Shown one piece after another: positions 25,295-35,036 of a stretch of DNA of 59,074 nt. Source of the DNA: Companilactobacillus versmoldensis DSM 14857 = KCTC 3814 (GTDB taxonomy: Bacteria > Bacillota > Bacilli > Lactobacillales > Lactobacillaceae); assembly GCF_001434295.1 (NCBI RefSeq), contig NZ_AZFA01000013.1, positions 1-59,074 on the forward strand, written 5' to 3'. Every line of letters starts with the position of its first letter. Within the stretch, counting starts at the first letter, position 1. A program made the translations under genes and the position numbers. The notes below the pieces were generated by a model, which saw only the letters and a list, made by a program, of their open reading frames with translations, searched no databases and had not been told where the DNA came from.

Positions 25295-26710
25295 TTACCG
25301 TTTCCAAAGCAGTATCACTTGGGAAATTATTTTAGCTTTTGTCACAATCAGCAAGAGAGCATAGAACAAAACTCCAGTTGTTATTTCTATGATGATAGCA
25401 AGCCAATTATTTGCCATCAATTTATCAAGATAAAAGACCAGTCCAAACATCAAAGCCCCTGCTAATAAATATTTCATGCAGCCCTCGAACAATCTTCGAT
25501 AATTGATTTGCTTATGAACAATTATCAATTGATAAATGGTAACTGCTAGTTCAGATAGTACAGTCGCCACGGCTGCGCCTTTAGCACCAAATTTAATAAT
25601 CAATGGAACATTAGCAATCAAATTAACAATTGCACCCAACACCACTGATGTCGTAAAAGAACTAATCTGCTTAGTAGGCAATAAATACTGTGTTCCAATC
25701 ACGTTCGTCCACGCAATTAAGACAATAACGATTGCTTCAATCATCATTACTGGGATGACACTGGTAAATTTGTCGGTAAAAAATAACGGAACAAATTTCG
25801 GTGTTATTGCTGCCAAACCAAAAGCCATCGGAACAGCTAAAGCTGTTACAAAACTGAAACTACCATATAAATAATCTTTGGTTCGATTATGATTCCCTTT
25901 AGCAAATGCGTGTGCCACTCGAGGTAACATAACTGTTCCCGTCGCCGTTACAATAGCTAAGACCATCTTTACCATCTTGTCTGACTGATCAAAGAAACCA
26001 GCAGATTCTACCGAAATAATGGCACCCAGCATCGACTTATTTAAAACTAGATAAATTTGCGTAGCAATTTGGGGAAAGAACAGCAGTAACGATGGCCACA
26101 AATGACCTAATGGCCGCAATTTTGAAAAGTTAGGTTTCCGCAAATATTTTCTCAAACTGGGGAACAAAGCTAAGTTACCTAACAAAATAGACAGCGATAA
26201 GATCAAGATGTAGGTTGTTAAATCTTGATAAGATCTGACAAAAGCAAAGATGCAAATCAAGGTCATTACTTTTACGAGCAACCCACGAAAAACTGTTACG
26301 GCAAAATTCTCCATTCCCATAAAGAACCAGGAAATATCAAATCCGACGGCGACAATAGTTAAAAATTGGGCCAGAAAGTAAATTTGATATTTATTGGTGA
26401 AGGCTAAGAATATTCCATACGCTGTGCAGGCTAGTATCACCGTCATCATCCGCATCAAAAATATTTCGTAGAATGTCTTAGTAAGCTCCTCAGGATCGTC
26501 GCGCACAAAGGCAATTTGGCGATTACCATACAGATTTACACCAATACTGCCGAATAGTACGAAATACTGCACGATTGAATTCGTATATGAATTAATGCCT
26601 ACCCCAGCTGGTCCTAGGACTCGTGCCAGATAAGGTATTGTTATCAAGGGAATTATCAGAATAAAAACTTGAAAAAAAGCATTATAGAGATAATTTTTAA
26701 TAACTTTCAT
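25295..26710 (-). CDS. wzx: Wzx-type oligosaccharide flippase
   Basis: A 471-residue protein with about 14 hydrophobic spans, of the MOP/polysaccharide_synt family, which turns undecaprenyl-linked repeat units across the membrane. The N-terminal segment LARVLGPAGVGINSYTNSIV and the following GVNLYGNRQIA are typical. It lies seven bases downstream of glf with only a weak ribosome binding site, implying translational coupling. Together with Wzy and CpsC/D/B it defines a Wzx/Wzy-dependent pathway. Confidence 0.92.
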   Translation of the reverse strand: MKVIKNYLYNAFFQVFILIIPLITIPYLARVLGPAGVGINSYTNSIVQYFVLFGSIGVNLYGNRQIAFVRDDPEELTKTFYEIFLMRMMTVILACTAYGIFLAFTNKYQIYFLAQFLTIVAVGFDISWFFMGMENFAVTVFRGLLVKVMTLICIFAFVRSYQDLTTYILILSLSILLGNLALFPSLRKYLRKPNFSKLRPLGHLWPSLLLFFPQIATQIYLVLNKSMLGAIISVESAGFFDQSDKMVKMVLAIVTATGTVMLPRVAHAFAKGNHNRTKDYLYGSFSFVTALAVPMAFGLAAITPKFVPLFFTDKFTSVIPVMMIEAIVIVLIAWTNVIGTQYLLPTKQISSFTTSVVLGAIVNLIANVPLIIKFGAKGAAVATVLSELAVTIYQLIIVHKQINYRRLFEGCMKYLLAGALMFGLVFYLDKLMANNWLAIIIEITTGVLFYALLLIVTKAKIISQVILLWKR

Positions 26711-26716
26711 CGTCTA

Positions 26717-27832
26717 TTACTCGCTGAATTCCTTCTTAACTGTTTGCAATGCTGCCATAATTGTTTGGTCCATATTGTAATAACGATATTGTCCTAGACG
26801 ACCGCCAAATATGACATTGGGATAGTTTGAGCGAGCTAGTTTCACGTAATCTGAATAGAGCTTTTTGTTACGAGTATCATTGATTGGATAGTAAGGATCA
26901 TCCCCACGTTTGAAGGTCTTTGGATATTCACGAGTGATGACAGTCTTATTTTTATTGCCCTTACCCATTTCAAAATGTTTATGCTCAATTATCCGTGTAA
27001 ATGGTGTCTCGGCATCAGTATAATTGACCACAGCATTGCCTTGATAATTGTCATGATCGAGGACTTCATTTTCAAACCGCAAACTTCGATATTCTAATTC
27101 GCCCAATTCGTAATTGAAAAATTGATCGATCATCCCTGTAAAAATTATTTTGGCATCTGACTGTAAATATTGCGCTTGGTTATCAAAGAAATCGCAGTTT
27201 ACTTCAACGTCGATCAACTCGTGGTCCAACAATTTCTCAATGATTTGTGTATATCCGCCCACCGGGATTCCTTGATAAGGGTCGTTAAAATAATTATTGT
27301 CATAAGTAAATCTGACTGGCAAACGACGAATAATGAAAGAAGGTAAGTCCTTAGCTGACTTTCCCCATTGTTTCTCGGTATAACCCTTAACTAATTTTTG
27401 ATAGACATCCGGACCAATCAAGGAAATTGCTTGTTCCTCAAGATTTTTGGGATTTCCTTCAAGGTCGAGAGCTTTTTTCTGCTCCTCAATCTTAGCTTTA
27501 GCTTCCTCAGGAGTGATAACACCCCAGAGTTTGTTGAAAGTATTCATATTGAATGGCAAACTGTAGATTTCGCCATTATAGTTGGCCACCGGGCAATTGA
27601 CATAATTATTGAATTCAGCAAATTGATTAACATATTCCCAAATGTCGTCCATCTTAGTATGGAAAATATGAGCTCCATACTGATGAACCTGAATACCTTC
27701 AACTTCTTTGGTATATATATTGCCGCCAATATGGTCCTTCTTTTCAAGTACCTTGACGGAATGCCCTCTCTTAGCAGCTTCATGGGCAAAAACAGCACCG
27801 AATAAACCAGATCCTACGATTAAATAATTAAT
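26717..27832 (-). CDS. glf: UDP-galactopyranose mutase
   Basis: A flavoenzyme that converts UDP-galactopyranose to UDP-galactofuranose. NYLIVGSGLFGAVFAHEAAKR is split here at the start: the dinucleotide motif GSGLFG appears by residue 8, then EKKDHIGGN, GAHIFHT, FNMNTFNKLWG and RRLPVRFTYD, all typical. Length is 371 residues. The start is odd. The good ribosome binding site GGAGG is eight bases from an ATT codon that falls exactly where homologues have ATG. The only standard-like alternative is a TTG at 27847, inside that site. It implies galactofuranose in the exopolysaccharide. The neighbouring Gtf3-like enzyme may use the product. Confidence 0.92.
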   Translation of the reverse strand: MNYLIVGSGLFGAVFAHEAAKRGHSVKVLEKKDHIGGNIYTKEVEGIQVHQYGAHIFHTKMDDIWEYVNQFAEFNNYVNCPVANYNGEIYSLPFNMNTFNKLWGVITPEEAKAKIEEQKKALDLEGNPKNLEEQAISLIGPDVYQKLVKGYTEKQWGKSAKDLPSFIIRRLPVRFTYDNNYFNDPYQGIPVGGYTQIIEKLLDHELIDVEVNCDFFDNQAQYLQSDAKIIFTGMIDQFFNYELGELEYRSLRFENEVLDHDNYQGNAVVNYTDAETPFTRIIEHKHFEMGKGNKNKTVITREYPKTFKRGDDPYYPINDTRNKKLYSDYVKLARSNYPNVIFGGRLGQYRYYNMDQTIMAALQTVKKEFSE

Positions 27833-27852
27833 GATTATGTCCTCCAAAATCC

Positions 27853-28909
27853 TTAGACTTTAGTAATATTACGTTTTAATTGAAAAAACGTTTTTTCATA
27901 TTTTTTTTGAAATTTAGAAATTACTTTTGTACTGTAATAAACCCCTAGAGAGGAATTTACTTTAAAAGGCGTCAGCAAAGTTCCTATTATTTTTGATAAC
28001 GGCTTTGCATTATAAACAGAAGTTTTACTTAGTCCATCATTAACTAATTTATCAATGAGTTTTATTTTTTGACGATAACTGTAATTACTATTGCTAATAT
28101 TTTCAGCTACTTGAACTAAACGACTAGCATAGTAATAATGCAAGTGACCCATACACTCTGAATCAAGCATTCCCCCAGTAATTATAAATACCTAGTATAT
28201 GTATGAATTGTTCCCTTCTTTTATGAAACAAGGAATTATCAAACACTTTTGTCGTCTCAGATCCCGGCCTGGATCTTAAAAAATGATAACCAGTATCATC
28301 AGTAATACAAACTCTGGAAATATCTTTAATTACTTCCATATTAAAATGAAGATCATCCCATCCAACATTTGGAAATTCTAAATTATGTTCTTTAATATAT
28401 TTACTTAAATACAATTTATTCCATGGAACAGCCATATAAGTGTTATTGAAATATTTATAAGCATTTTCTCTAAACTCGTTTTGATTTAGATATTTGGAAT
28501 TTTTAGAAAGATTTTTAATCTCAAAATGCTCATCATTGATAAAGTATTCATTGGTGAACCCAGTGATTACCAGTTCGGCTGAATTAATTTCTGCCTCAAT
28601 GAACATATTTTCTAACATTGTTGGCTCCATCCAATCATCAGGATCCATAAAATAAAGATATTTACCGTTTGAGGCTTTAATACCTGTGTTTCGAGCAATT
28701 GCAGCCCCTGAATTAGGTTGATGAATAACCTGAATATCAGCAAACTCCAAGGATAAAGCATCGCAAATTTCACCTGAATTGTCTGTTGAACCATCATCTA
28801 CTAAAATTATTTCTAAATTTTCAACGGTTTGTTCAATTAAGCTTTCAACAGCTTTTCTCAAATATTTTTCAACATTATATACAGGTGAAATGGCTGTTAT
28901 TTTGTTCAT
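27853..28909 (-). pseudogene. GT2 family glycosyltransferase, frameshifted at a G5 tract
   Basis: The 5' frame (28909 to 28163) holds a GT-A domain: ITAISPVYNVEKYLRKAVES, LVDDGSTDNS, NSGAAIARNTGI and YFMDPDDWMEP with the DXD-type metal site. It then runs into YNYWGNA and a stop. The other frame continues as MLDSECMGHLHYYYASRLVQ down to 27853. At 28171-28176 the sense strand has five G; four G would give YNYWGMLDSE and one protein of about 351 residues, the usual GT2 size. The catalytic domain is intact, but the C-terminal 105 residues are lost in the zero frame. A homopolymeric tract can slip, so the gene may be switchable, or this may be a sequencing error. Confidence 0.82.
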
Positions 28910-28926
28910 AATATTTTCCCTTTATG

Positions 28927-29913
28927 TTAATTTGAAACAGCTTTCTTAATATATTTACCACTTCTTAATCCGATTGCTATTTGATCAACATTACGTTTGA
29001 ATTCTGAATATTTTTCTTTTGTTATTTGTTCTAGTGCCTCATCTAAATCATTCAATGAATCAATAGCTAAACCTAATTTATTTTTAATAATAAAATCTGC
29101 CATAGCCGATTGATTCCAGATTATTACTGGCAAACCTGAGCTCAAATACAAAGACACCTTATGAGGATTATTGAAACGCATATATTCTCCATAGATACCA
29201 TCACAATTTGCAAGAGAATTTCCATCCCAGACTAATCCAAAACCTTTTTTCAATTGAGTGGGAACTTCTTCCGGAGTATAGACACCTTTATAATGAACAT
29301 TCTCTGGAAATTCCCTATCAGTCACTGGACCCATCAAATAAATATCCGATTGGATTTTAATTTGTTTCAAAAATTTTGATTTATCCAAATTACCCGCAAA
29401 AGTTAAACTTCTTTCAAAGCATTCTTTAGATAGTTCAATCGGATTTTGGTAATCGAAAATTTCAAGGTTTTCAACTCGAATTTTAAGGCCATTCTCAACT
29501 AACCAGTCAGTCATATTTCTATTATGAGAAACTAATTTATCGAATTTATTAAAAAAAGATATTTCTTTGTTTACTGCATTCTTCTCATCTTTATTCAATC
29601 TTAGTGACTCAACGTCATGTACAACTAAAATAGATTTGATGTTCTTTCGCTTTCTCAGAAAATCTATTACATAATTCGAAAAAACTCGACTATACATCGG
29701 ATATTGAAAAACAAAAATTCCATTTTTAATATTTTTTAATGCTTTGAAAACTAAAAGTTTTCCAAAAACAATTCGCTTGATTTTATTTTTAGGGATTTTA
29801 ATTGCAATGGATTGAAACCCGTCTTGATTTAGAAAATAACTGACATCTCCCTTAGCTTTACTACCAGCTGAATTGGATTGCCCTTCTAAAACTTCTAATA
29901 CATATTTTTTCAT
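28927..29913 (-). CDS. Gtf3-like glycosyltransferase (possible galactofuranosyltransferase)
   Basis: A 328-residue GT-B-type protein. The middle VVHDVESLRLNKD and ISFFNKFDKLVSHNRNMTDWL, and the C-terminal GLVWDGNSLANCDGIYGEYM with NNPHKVSLYLSSGLPVIIW, resemble the Gtf3/GlfT-like family. Lactobacilli often encode members beside glf, annotated as beta-1,6-galactofuranosyltransferases. It would act at the inner membrane face on an undecaprenyl-linked intermediate. The adjacency to glf supports but does not prove galactofuranose transfer. Start ATG follows AGAGAATAAAA. It lies between Stealth and GT2 with short gaps. Confidence 0.78.
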   Translation of the reverse strand: MKKYVLEVLEGQSNSAGSKAKGDVSYFLNQDGFQSIAIKIPKNKIKRIVFGKLLVFKALKNIKNGIFVFQYPMYSRVFSNYVIDFLRKRKNIKSILVVHDVESLRLNKDEKNAVNKEISFFNKFDKLVSHNRNMTDWLVENGLKIRVENLEIFDYQNPIELSKECFERSLTFAGNLDKSKFLKQIKIQSDIYLMGPVTDREFPENVHYKGVYTPEEVPTQLKKGFGLVWDGNSLANCDGIYGEYMRFNNPHKVSLYLSSGLPVIIWNQSAMADFIIKNKLGLAIDSLNDLDEALEQITKEKYSEFKRNVDQIAIGLRSGKYIKKAVSN

Positions 29914-29935
29914 TTTTATTCTCTACTATTCTTTT

Positions 29936-30910
29936 CTAATGAGCTAATTTGGTATCCAAGGCATTAGTTAATTTTTGAATATATTTATCAATATTTGAAA
30001 GATCGTCACAATCATTAATACAAATAACTTTAGATTTCCCATTAATAATTTCTTCTTCCCAACTAGCATCTTCAAATAAATAGAAAAATCTACCAAATGG
30101 CAATTTCTGTGTCGCAAATTGACCCTTCATTAATCTCCAATAACGAATAAACCAATGACTAATTTCTGAATCTTTTCTAAATTTGTGAGAAATTGTTTCG
30201 TTCAATAATTCCGATTCATAATTCCAAACTTCTTTGAATTCTGCTTTAGTATAGGAAATTGGTAAATGAAAATCGTGAAATCCTGTAAATCTTGAATAAG
30301 GCGAAACTAATATATTATTAATTAATAATTTGTGATACTTAAAATTAAAAATTTTTGTGAATATCTTCTTTTGAACCGTTCGCTTATCAAAATGCTTATT
30401 GATTTCTGCCACGTTATTAATTCGAATCCGATCAAATTCCGATTCAGGAAAAATAGGACTAAATACTGCTGCATCAACCGGTAATCCACATTTAAAAAAG
30501 TCGTCTGGTTCAACTTTATTATTTAAAATCATGTCGTCATTGAACAACACAAAATGTTCACTCAATTTTTCTATGTGGTGGATATTTAGCTCAATTGCAT
30601 TTGAATTAAAGGTTGGTAAAAACTTATCATCGATAAAGTCACTATGATCGATTAATTCTATTTTGGGATTATCAGATATCCCTTCCGGTACTTGATTATC
30701 AGTTATGATAAATATTCGATTCACCCATGAAGCGTATTTTTCGATTGATAAAAGTAAATAATTTAAGGTGCCATAATCTCTATATCTAGATTCACCACTT
30801 ATATAATTTGACAATGTAGTTTTGTTATCTTCATACTTATTTTTTTTCGTTATCCACTTGCTGTCATTTCCATTCACCCAGGGGATCACAAAATCAATTT
30901 TATTTTCGAT
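29936..30910 (-). CDS. Stealth family capsular polysaccharide phosphotransferase
   Basis: Stealth proteins transfer sugar-1-phosphate units onto polysaccharides, making phosphodiester-linked repeats. All core blocks are visible: CR1 as VIPWVNGNDSKW, CR2 as RYRDYGTLNYLLLSIEKYA with IFIITDNQVP and SNAIELNIHHIEKLSEHFVLF with NDDM, and CR3/CR4 around GFHDFHLPISY and SHKFR. With the usual N terminus the protein is about 324 residues. The codon at the family's normal start, eight bases after AAGGAG, is ATC instead of ATG; the first GTG lies 21 bases further and would cut into CR1. So initiation is either at ATC or weak. It predicts a phosphosugar in the polymer. Confidence 0.85.
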   Translation of the reverse strand: MENKIDFVIPWVNGNDSKWITKKNKYEDNKTTLSNYISGESRYRDYGTLNYLLLSIEKYASWVNRIFIITDNQVPEGISDNPKIELIDHSDFIDDKFLPTFNSNAIELNIHHIEKLSEHFVLFNDDMILNNKVEPDDFFKCGLPVDAAVFSPIFPESEFDRIRINNVAEINKHFDKRTVQKKIFTKIFNFKYHKLLINNILVSPYSRFTGFHDFHLPISYTKAEFKEVWNYESELLNETISHKFRKDSEISHWFIRYWRLMKGQFATQKLPFGRFFYLFEDASWEEEIINGKSKVICINDCDDLSNIDKYIQKLTNALDTKLAH

Positions 30911-30930
30911 GTTATTTACTCCTTAACTGA

Positions 30931-31976
30931 CTATTTTGAAATAGCAGTTTTAAATTTACGGTCATATTTTTCATCATAAAAATCTTCAAGAGTAGCGCTT
31001 ATCCTTATTGGATTAACAAATTCTCTATTACTGGATATCAGTGATAATTTTTCTAGCAAATCACATTGGTCATTGCTCTTATATAAATATCCATTCAGTC
31101 CATTTTTAATAATCGTACTAGGTCCACTAGGACAATCAGAAGATAAACATGGGATACCATGGCTATAGCCTCAGCCAGTACCATTCCAAAGCCCTCGCTT
31201 GTTGAGGTTAATAATAATGCGTCAACTTGATTCATTTTTGCCCATGGATCTTCAACCCAGCCTTTCAGCAAAATTGAATCATTAATGCCTAATTTTTCCG
31301 CATAATCTATCAACTCATTTACTTCTCCTTGTCCATAAATATCTAGATGCCATTTAATTTCTAATTTACTAAGAGCATCTAACATTTCACGTAAATTTTT
31401 GTGGCTATCCAATTCAATACGCCCAACATACACAAATTTTTTTACCGTTGATCTCGATCTACCACTGTATTTATTACTCCTAGTAACTGGATTTCCAATT
31501 ACTTTAATACGTTCTTTATTTACACCTAGTGAAATAAGTTGCTTTTTCATTTCTTGATTTATTGCTAAGTGTATATCTGCAAATTTCAAATAATTACTTT
31601 TAATATTTTTAGATTCAAAAATTGAAAAATGAATCCATGAAATAACTTGATATTTTTTTCGAAAAATCTTTTTAACTATTGATGCAATCAATGTCTGACC
31701 AGGTCCAGTTGAAAGAATTTTTTCTACTTTAGTTTGACGATAAAATTTGATAGATTTAATTAATTTTACAATCGATGAATCATCACAAATCAACTCAACA
31801 TCATTCAAATTATCTTTATTTTTAATCCATACAGAACTCGATACTTTGCCTGTCAAAAGAAGATCGAATTTAAATTTGTCCCCAATCATACTACTATCTA
31901 AAATATGAGAGATAACCGTCTCTGTACCACCTTTACCTGTTAAATTAGGGGCAACAATTAACACTTTATTTTTCAT
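30931..31976 (-). pseudogene. GT4 family glycosyltransferase, frameshifted
   Basis: A GT-B retaining transferase. The N-terminal APNLTGKGGTETVI and the donor-site LLLTSTSEGFGMVLAEAIA with its EX7E pattern identify GT4. After AIA the frame goes astray (MVSHVYLL... stop at 31095). Shifting by one base at 31159-31160 restores GIPCLSSDCPSGPSTIIKNG and a normal C terminus ending at 30931, for about 349 residues. One base has been lost (GCC TAT GGT expected, GCC ATG GT found). The truncation removes the last helices that close the donor site, so activity is doubtful. The start ATG overlaps the end of the upstream GT4 gene. Confidence 0.85.
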
Positions 31977-33045
31977 ATAACTCACTGATTTCTCCGACTA
32001 TCGAAGTTATTTCATATTCTTTAGTAGTCCAATTATTAACGCTGTCTATTGAATTTCGTTTCAATTTTTTTATTTTCTCTATCCAAATTTCAAAATTTAT
32101 TCTTTCTATAGATAAAAATTCTATGTTATCTGTCAATTTCACTGTTCTAGGCAACGCTGTTGATACCAAGCATGGTAATCCGTTAGCTTGTGCTTCTATT
32201 GCAACTATTCCAAACGATTCATGAATAGAAGGCAGCAAGAATATATCAGATGCAGAATAATATTTTTCTATGTCTTGGATCGATCCTAAAAAAATCACCT
32301 TATCCATTAATGAATAATCATTTACCAGTTGCTGTATTTCTTTTTCTAGTTCGCCAGTCCCAATCAAAATCAACTTAAAATCGAGTAATTTAGTCTTCAT
32401 TTCATTACATAATTCAATAAGAAAATCATGATTTTTGTTCTTACTGAACGCCGCAACGTGAACTAAAAGTTTTGTATCATCGGAAATATTTAATTTCTTA
32501 CGAATTAATTTCCTATCAGCTTCGTTGAACTCAAATTTTTTTGTATTAATTCCATTTTTAATCACTTTAAATTTTTTTTGATCTGTGAAAAGAAATTTAC
32601 CTGCTTTATCACTTGATGCAAGGGCTATATCAATATTTCTATTAACATAGTTTTTAAAAAATTTATGAATATATGGATGATTAGTTGTGACGCCATGAGC
32701 ATGGAGAATTACTTTTGCATTTGATCTACTTAATTGAATAGCAAGCAATTCTATAGATACAGTGCTGCTATTGGTGTGAATATGAATTACATCATAATGG
32801 TTCTTTTTTATAATTTTTCGAATCGAAGAAAAATATTTTATCGGAAATTTTTTCCGATTACTAAACATAAAAACTTTGTCCTCATGATCTTCAATATATT
32901 TTTTAAAATCCGGCTCCATGTACTCATTAGATATAAAGTCAAATTTCTTATTAGATCTATCCATGCATTGGTAATAGTTCATTACTACTGTAGACATTCC
33001 GTTTCTATTGAAAATATTGGTATTAATAATTAAAATCTTTTTCAT
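31966..33045 (-). CDS. GT4 family glycosyltransferase
   Basis: A 359-residue GT-B enzyme that would add a sugar to the undecaprenyl-linked repeat unit. The N-terminal domain starts KKILIINTNIFNRNGMSTVV and contains HIHTNSSTVSIELLA and LHAHGV. The donor domain has GTGELEKEIQQLV and LLPSIHESFGIVAIEAQANG, with the EX7E motif. I place the start at ATG 33045, behind GGGGGAAATTAAT. It is followed by an overlapping, broken GT4 gene. Sugar specificity cannot be read from sequence. Confidence 0.88.
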   Translation of the reverse strand: MKKILIINTNIFNRNGMSTVVMNYYQCMDRSNKKFDFISNEYMEPDFKKYIEDHEDKVFMFSNRKKFPIKYFSSIRKIIKKNHYDVIHIHTNSSTVSIELLAIQLSRSNAKVILHAHGVTTNHPYIHKFFKNYVNRNIDIALASSDKAGKFLFTDQKKFKVIKNGINTKKFEFNEADRKLIRKKLNISDDTKLLVHVAAFSKNKNHDFLIELCNEMKTKLLDFKLILIGTGELEKEIQQLVNDYSLMDKVIFLGSIQDIEKYYSASDIFLLPSIHESFGIVAIEAQANGLPCLVSTALPRTVKLTDNIEFLSIERINFEIWIEKIKKLKRNSIDSVNNWTTKEYEITSIVGEISELYEK

Positions 33046-33046
33046 A

Positions 33047-34345
33047 TTAATTTCCCCCATTTTTTGGATTAATAAAATTACTCCACATCCAACCAATTAA
33101 AAATATAAATAAATACAAGTTTTGAACTAGCGATATGGAAATTATCATTACCAACCCGACTGATACACCCCAGAACATATTCTTTCTACGAATAGATATA
33201 AGAAAATTTATCATAACAGGACAAATCAAAAATATAATTGTGAAAATTAAACCCCCACCTGCCAAAATTTTCATAAATCCCGAACTGAAACCAACATTCC
33301 CAACATGGCCTAAATAAGGCCATCTTGCAGGATTCATATTGGATATCAATGGTCCATCGTTAAACAGACCAATACCAAACAAAGGATGTTGCATCCACGT
33401 AATATAGCCTGCATTAAAGTCATCCATTCTAACGGAGACTGAACCATCGCTTTGCAATATTTTTAAAATTACAACTGTAACTAGTAATATAAATCCTGAT
33501 ACTAATAAAGTCACTGTAATGGGCACTAGCATATTTCGATATTTAGATCTAATCATTAATTCACTTAATCTTATAAAGAGAACTAGTAAAACAACCAAAG
33601 TTCCAGTTGTCGATGCAGTTGTTATAATGGTTATCATCAACAAAATCGTAAAACAATTCATCTTCTTTTCTACAAATGAATGTACCAACAAAGCGATGGA
33701 AAGAACGAACGAATACATTGGCGCTTCTGCAAACATCCCAGTATTTCGAATAGCTTCAAATCCTAAAAAAGTAATTGGCTCTTGTGATTGAGCGTATAAG
33801 TGTAAATAAACTGGAACTGGATGAATTGATCCCCAGCTTATAAAAATTGATGAAGTTGGCTGAATGATCTTTAACACCGAACAAACTAACCACATAATCA
33901 GCGATACTCCAGCGTAAACAGTCACAAGCTTTCTAAAAATGACTAATAAATAATTATTCATTTCGACACTTTGTAAATATTTACTCCAGAGAATAAATAC
34001 AATCAATAATACAAAGTATGTATAGAAAGTATTAAATTCAAATTTGCCTCCATTTAGCACAGTTCCTATGTACATAGCAGCACAAGAACAAATCAAGAAA
34101 AAGATTAGGACAATTTCTGGAAGAATATTCTGTTGATTAACAAAATACAGTGACATTGTCATTATTAATGATATCGACGCTAACACGATAGATATCAAAT
34201 AAATATACCTTTTAATGTTGGTATCATATGAAACAAATAAAATACTATTGCTTTGAATAAAAAATAATACTGCCCAAAATAGGGAAATTATTTTACCCGT
34301 TCTTTTAAAAAAATACATATTATATTTCGATTCACTTGCTATCAT
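33047..34345 (-). CDS. wzy: Wzy-type polysaccharide polymerase
   Basis: A 432-residue membrane protein with about 11 spans and one larger extracellular loop (about 290-330, containing HPLFGIGLFNDGP). This is the layout of O-antigen/EPS polymerases that link repeat units outside the membrane. Sequence identity in this family is always low, so the call rests on topology, size and locus position. Its ATG overlaps the stop of the priming transferase gene (TGATG), implying coupling. AT-rich codons contrast with the CpsB/C/D genes upstream and mark the variable part of the locus. Confidence 0.82.
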   Translation of the reverse strand: MIASESKYNMYFFKRTGKIISLFWAVLFFIQSNSILFVSYDTNIKRYIYLISIVLASISLIMTMSLYFVNQQNILPEIVLIFFLICSCAAMYIGTVLNGGKFEFNTFYTYFVLLIVFILWSKYLQSVEMNNYLLVIFRKLVTVYAGVSLIMWLVCSVLKIIQPTSSIFISWGSIHPVPVYLHLYAQSQEPITFLGFEAIRNTGMFAEAPMYSFVLSIALLVHSFVEKKMNCFTILLMITIITTASTTGTLVVLLVLFIRLSELMIRSKYRNMLVPITVTLLVSGFILLVTVVILKILQSDGSVSVRMDDFNAGYITWMQHPLFGIGLFNDGPLISNMNPARWPYLGHVGNVGFSSGFMKILAGGGLIFTIIFLICPVMINFLISIRRKNMFWGVSVGLVMIISISLVQNLYLFIFLIGWMWSNFINPKNGGN

Positions 34346-35013
34346 CAGTACGCTCCATTTGGCTTGATGAAAACAAATATCGTCCGATATAGCAGATAAC
34401 AATCAAACCAGAGGGAGCATTTTTCGATATATTTAAGATCGAGCGCAACCATTTCTTTAAAGCCAACGCTATTTCGGCCACTAATTTGCCATAAGCCTGT
34501 ACAACCTGGCTTAACGAATAATCTTTGGTGATCATAATCGTTGTATTGTTCTACTTCATTTGGTAGAGGTGGTCTGGGACCCACTAAACTCATATCACCA
34601 AGAAAAACATTAATTAACTGTGGCAGCTCATCAATACTATGCTTCCGAATGAAAGCTCCCACTTTAGTAACGCGAGGATCGTTTTTCATTTTGAACATCG
34701 CACCTGAAACTTCATTAGAATCCATCAATTTAGCTAGTTTCTTATCAGCATCGATCTGCATCGAACGAAACTTTAGCATCTTAAAAGGTTGCTGGCGCTT
34801 ACCCAATCTAATTTGAGAATAATAGATAGGTCCCCCTTTAGATTCAAGTTTAATTGCGGAAGCAACGACCAGAAAAACTGGCAGCAAGGCAATTAATCCC
34901 AACAAGCTGAATACAATATCAAAAATCCTTTTCATTCCCCGGTACATATATCGACTATTCTCATAACAAACCTTACTTTGAACAAAGGTTACCTGTTCTT
35001 CATGTACTTCCAT
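34345..35013 (-). CDS. Undecaprenyl-phosphate sugar phosphotransferase (priming transferase)
   Basis: Adds the first sugar-1-phosphate to undecaprenyl phosphate, starting each repeat unit. The 222-residue protein has a membrane helix (about 28-53) and the catalytic PglC-like domain: YYSQIRLGKRQQPFKMLKFR, VGAFIRKHSIDELPQLINVF, then GDMSLVGPRPPLP and GCTGLWQISGRN. Length corresponds to the catalytic domain of WbaP/EpsE-type enzymes without the large N-terminal membrane part. The sugar is typically galactose or glucose. It follows CpsB and is coupled to Wzy. Confidence 0.93.
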   Translation of the reverse strand: MEVHEEQVTFVQSKVCYENSRYMYRGMKRIFDIVFSLLGLIALLPVFLVVASAIKLESKGGPIYYSQIRLGKRQQPFKMLKFRSMQIDADKKLAKLMDSNEVSGAMFKMKNDPRVTKVGAFIRKHSIDELPQLINVFLGDMSLVGPRPPLPNEVEQYNDYDHQRLFVKPGCTGLWQISGRNSVGFKEMVALDLKYIEKCSLWFDCYLLYRTIFVFIKPNGAY

Positions 35014-35036
35014 ATCAACGGCTACTTTCTGTTAAT

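Noticed and set aside
27853-28170. A separate 105-residue protein after the GT2 gene
   Set aside because: It has no ribosome binding site and continues the GT2 C terminus exactly when one G is removed from a G5 tract.
31095-31985. A complete short GT4 transferase ending at 31095
   Set aside because: The last 22 residues are out of frame; the other frame continues the family sequence for another 76 codons, so this is a frameshifted longer gene.
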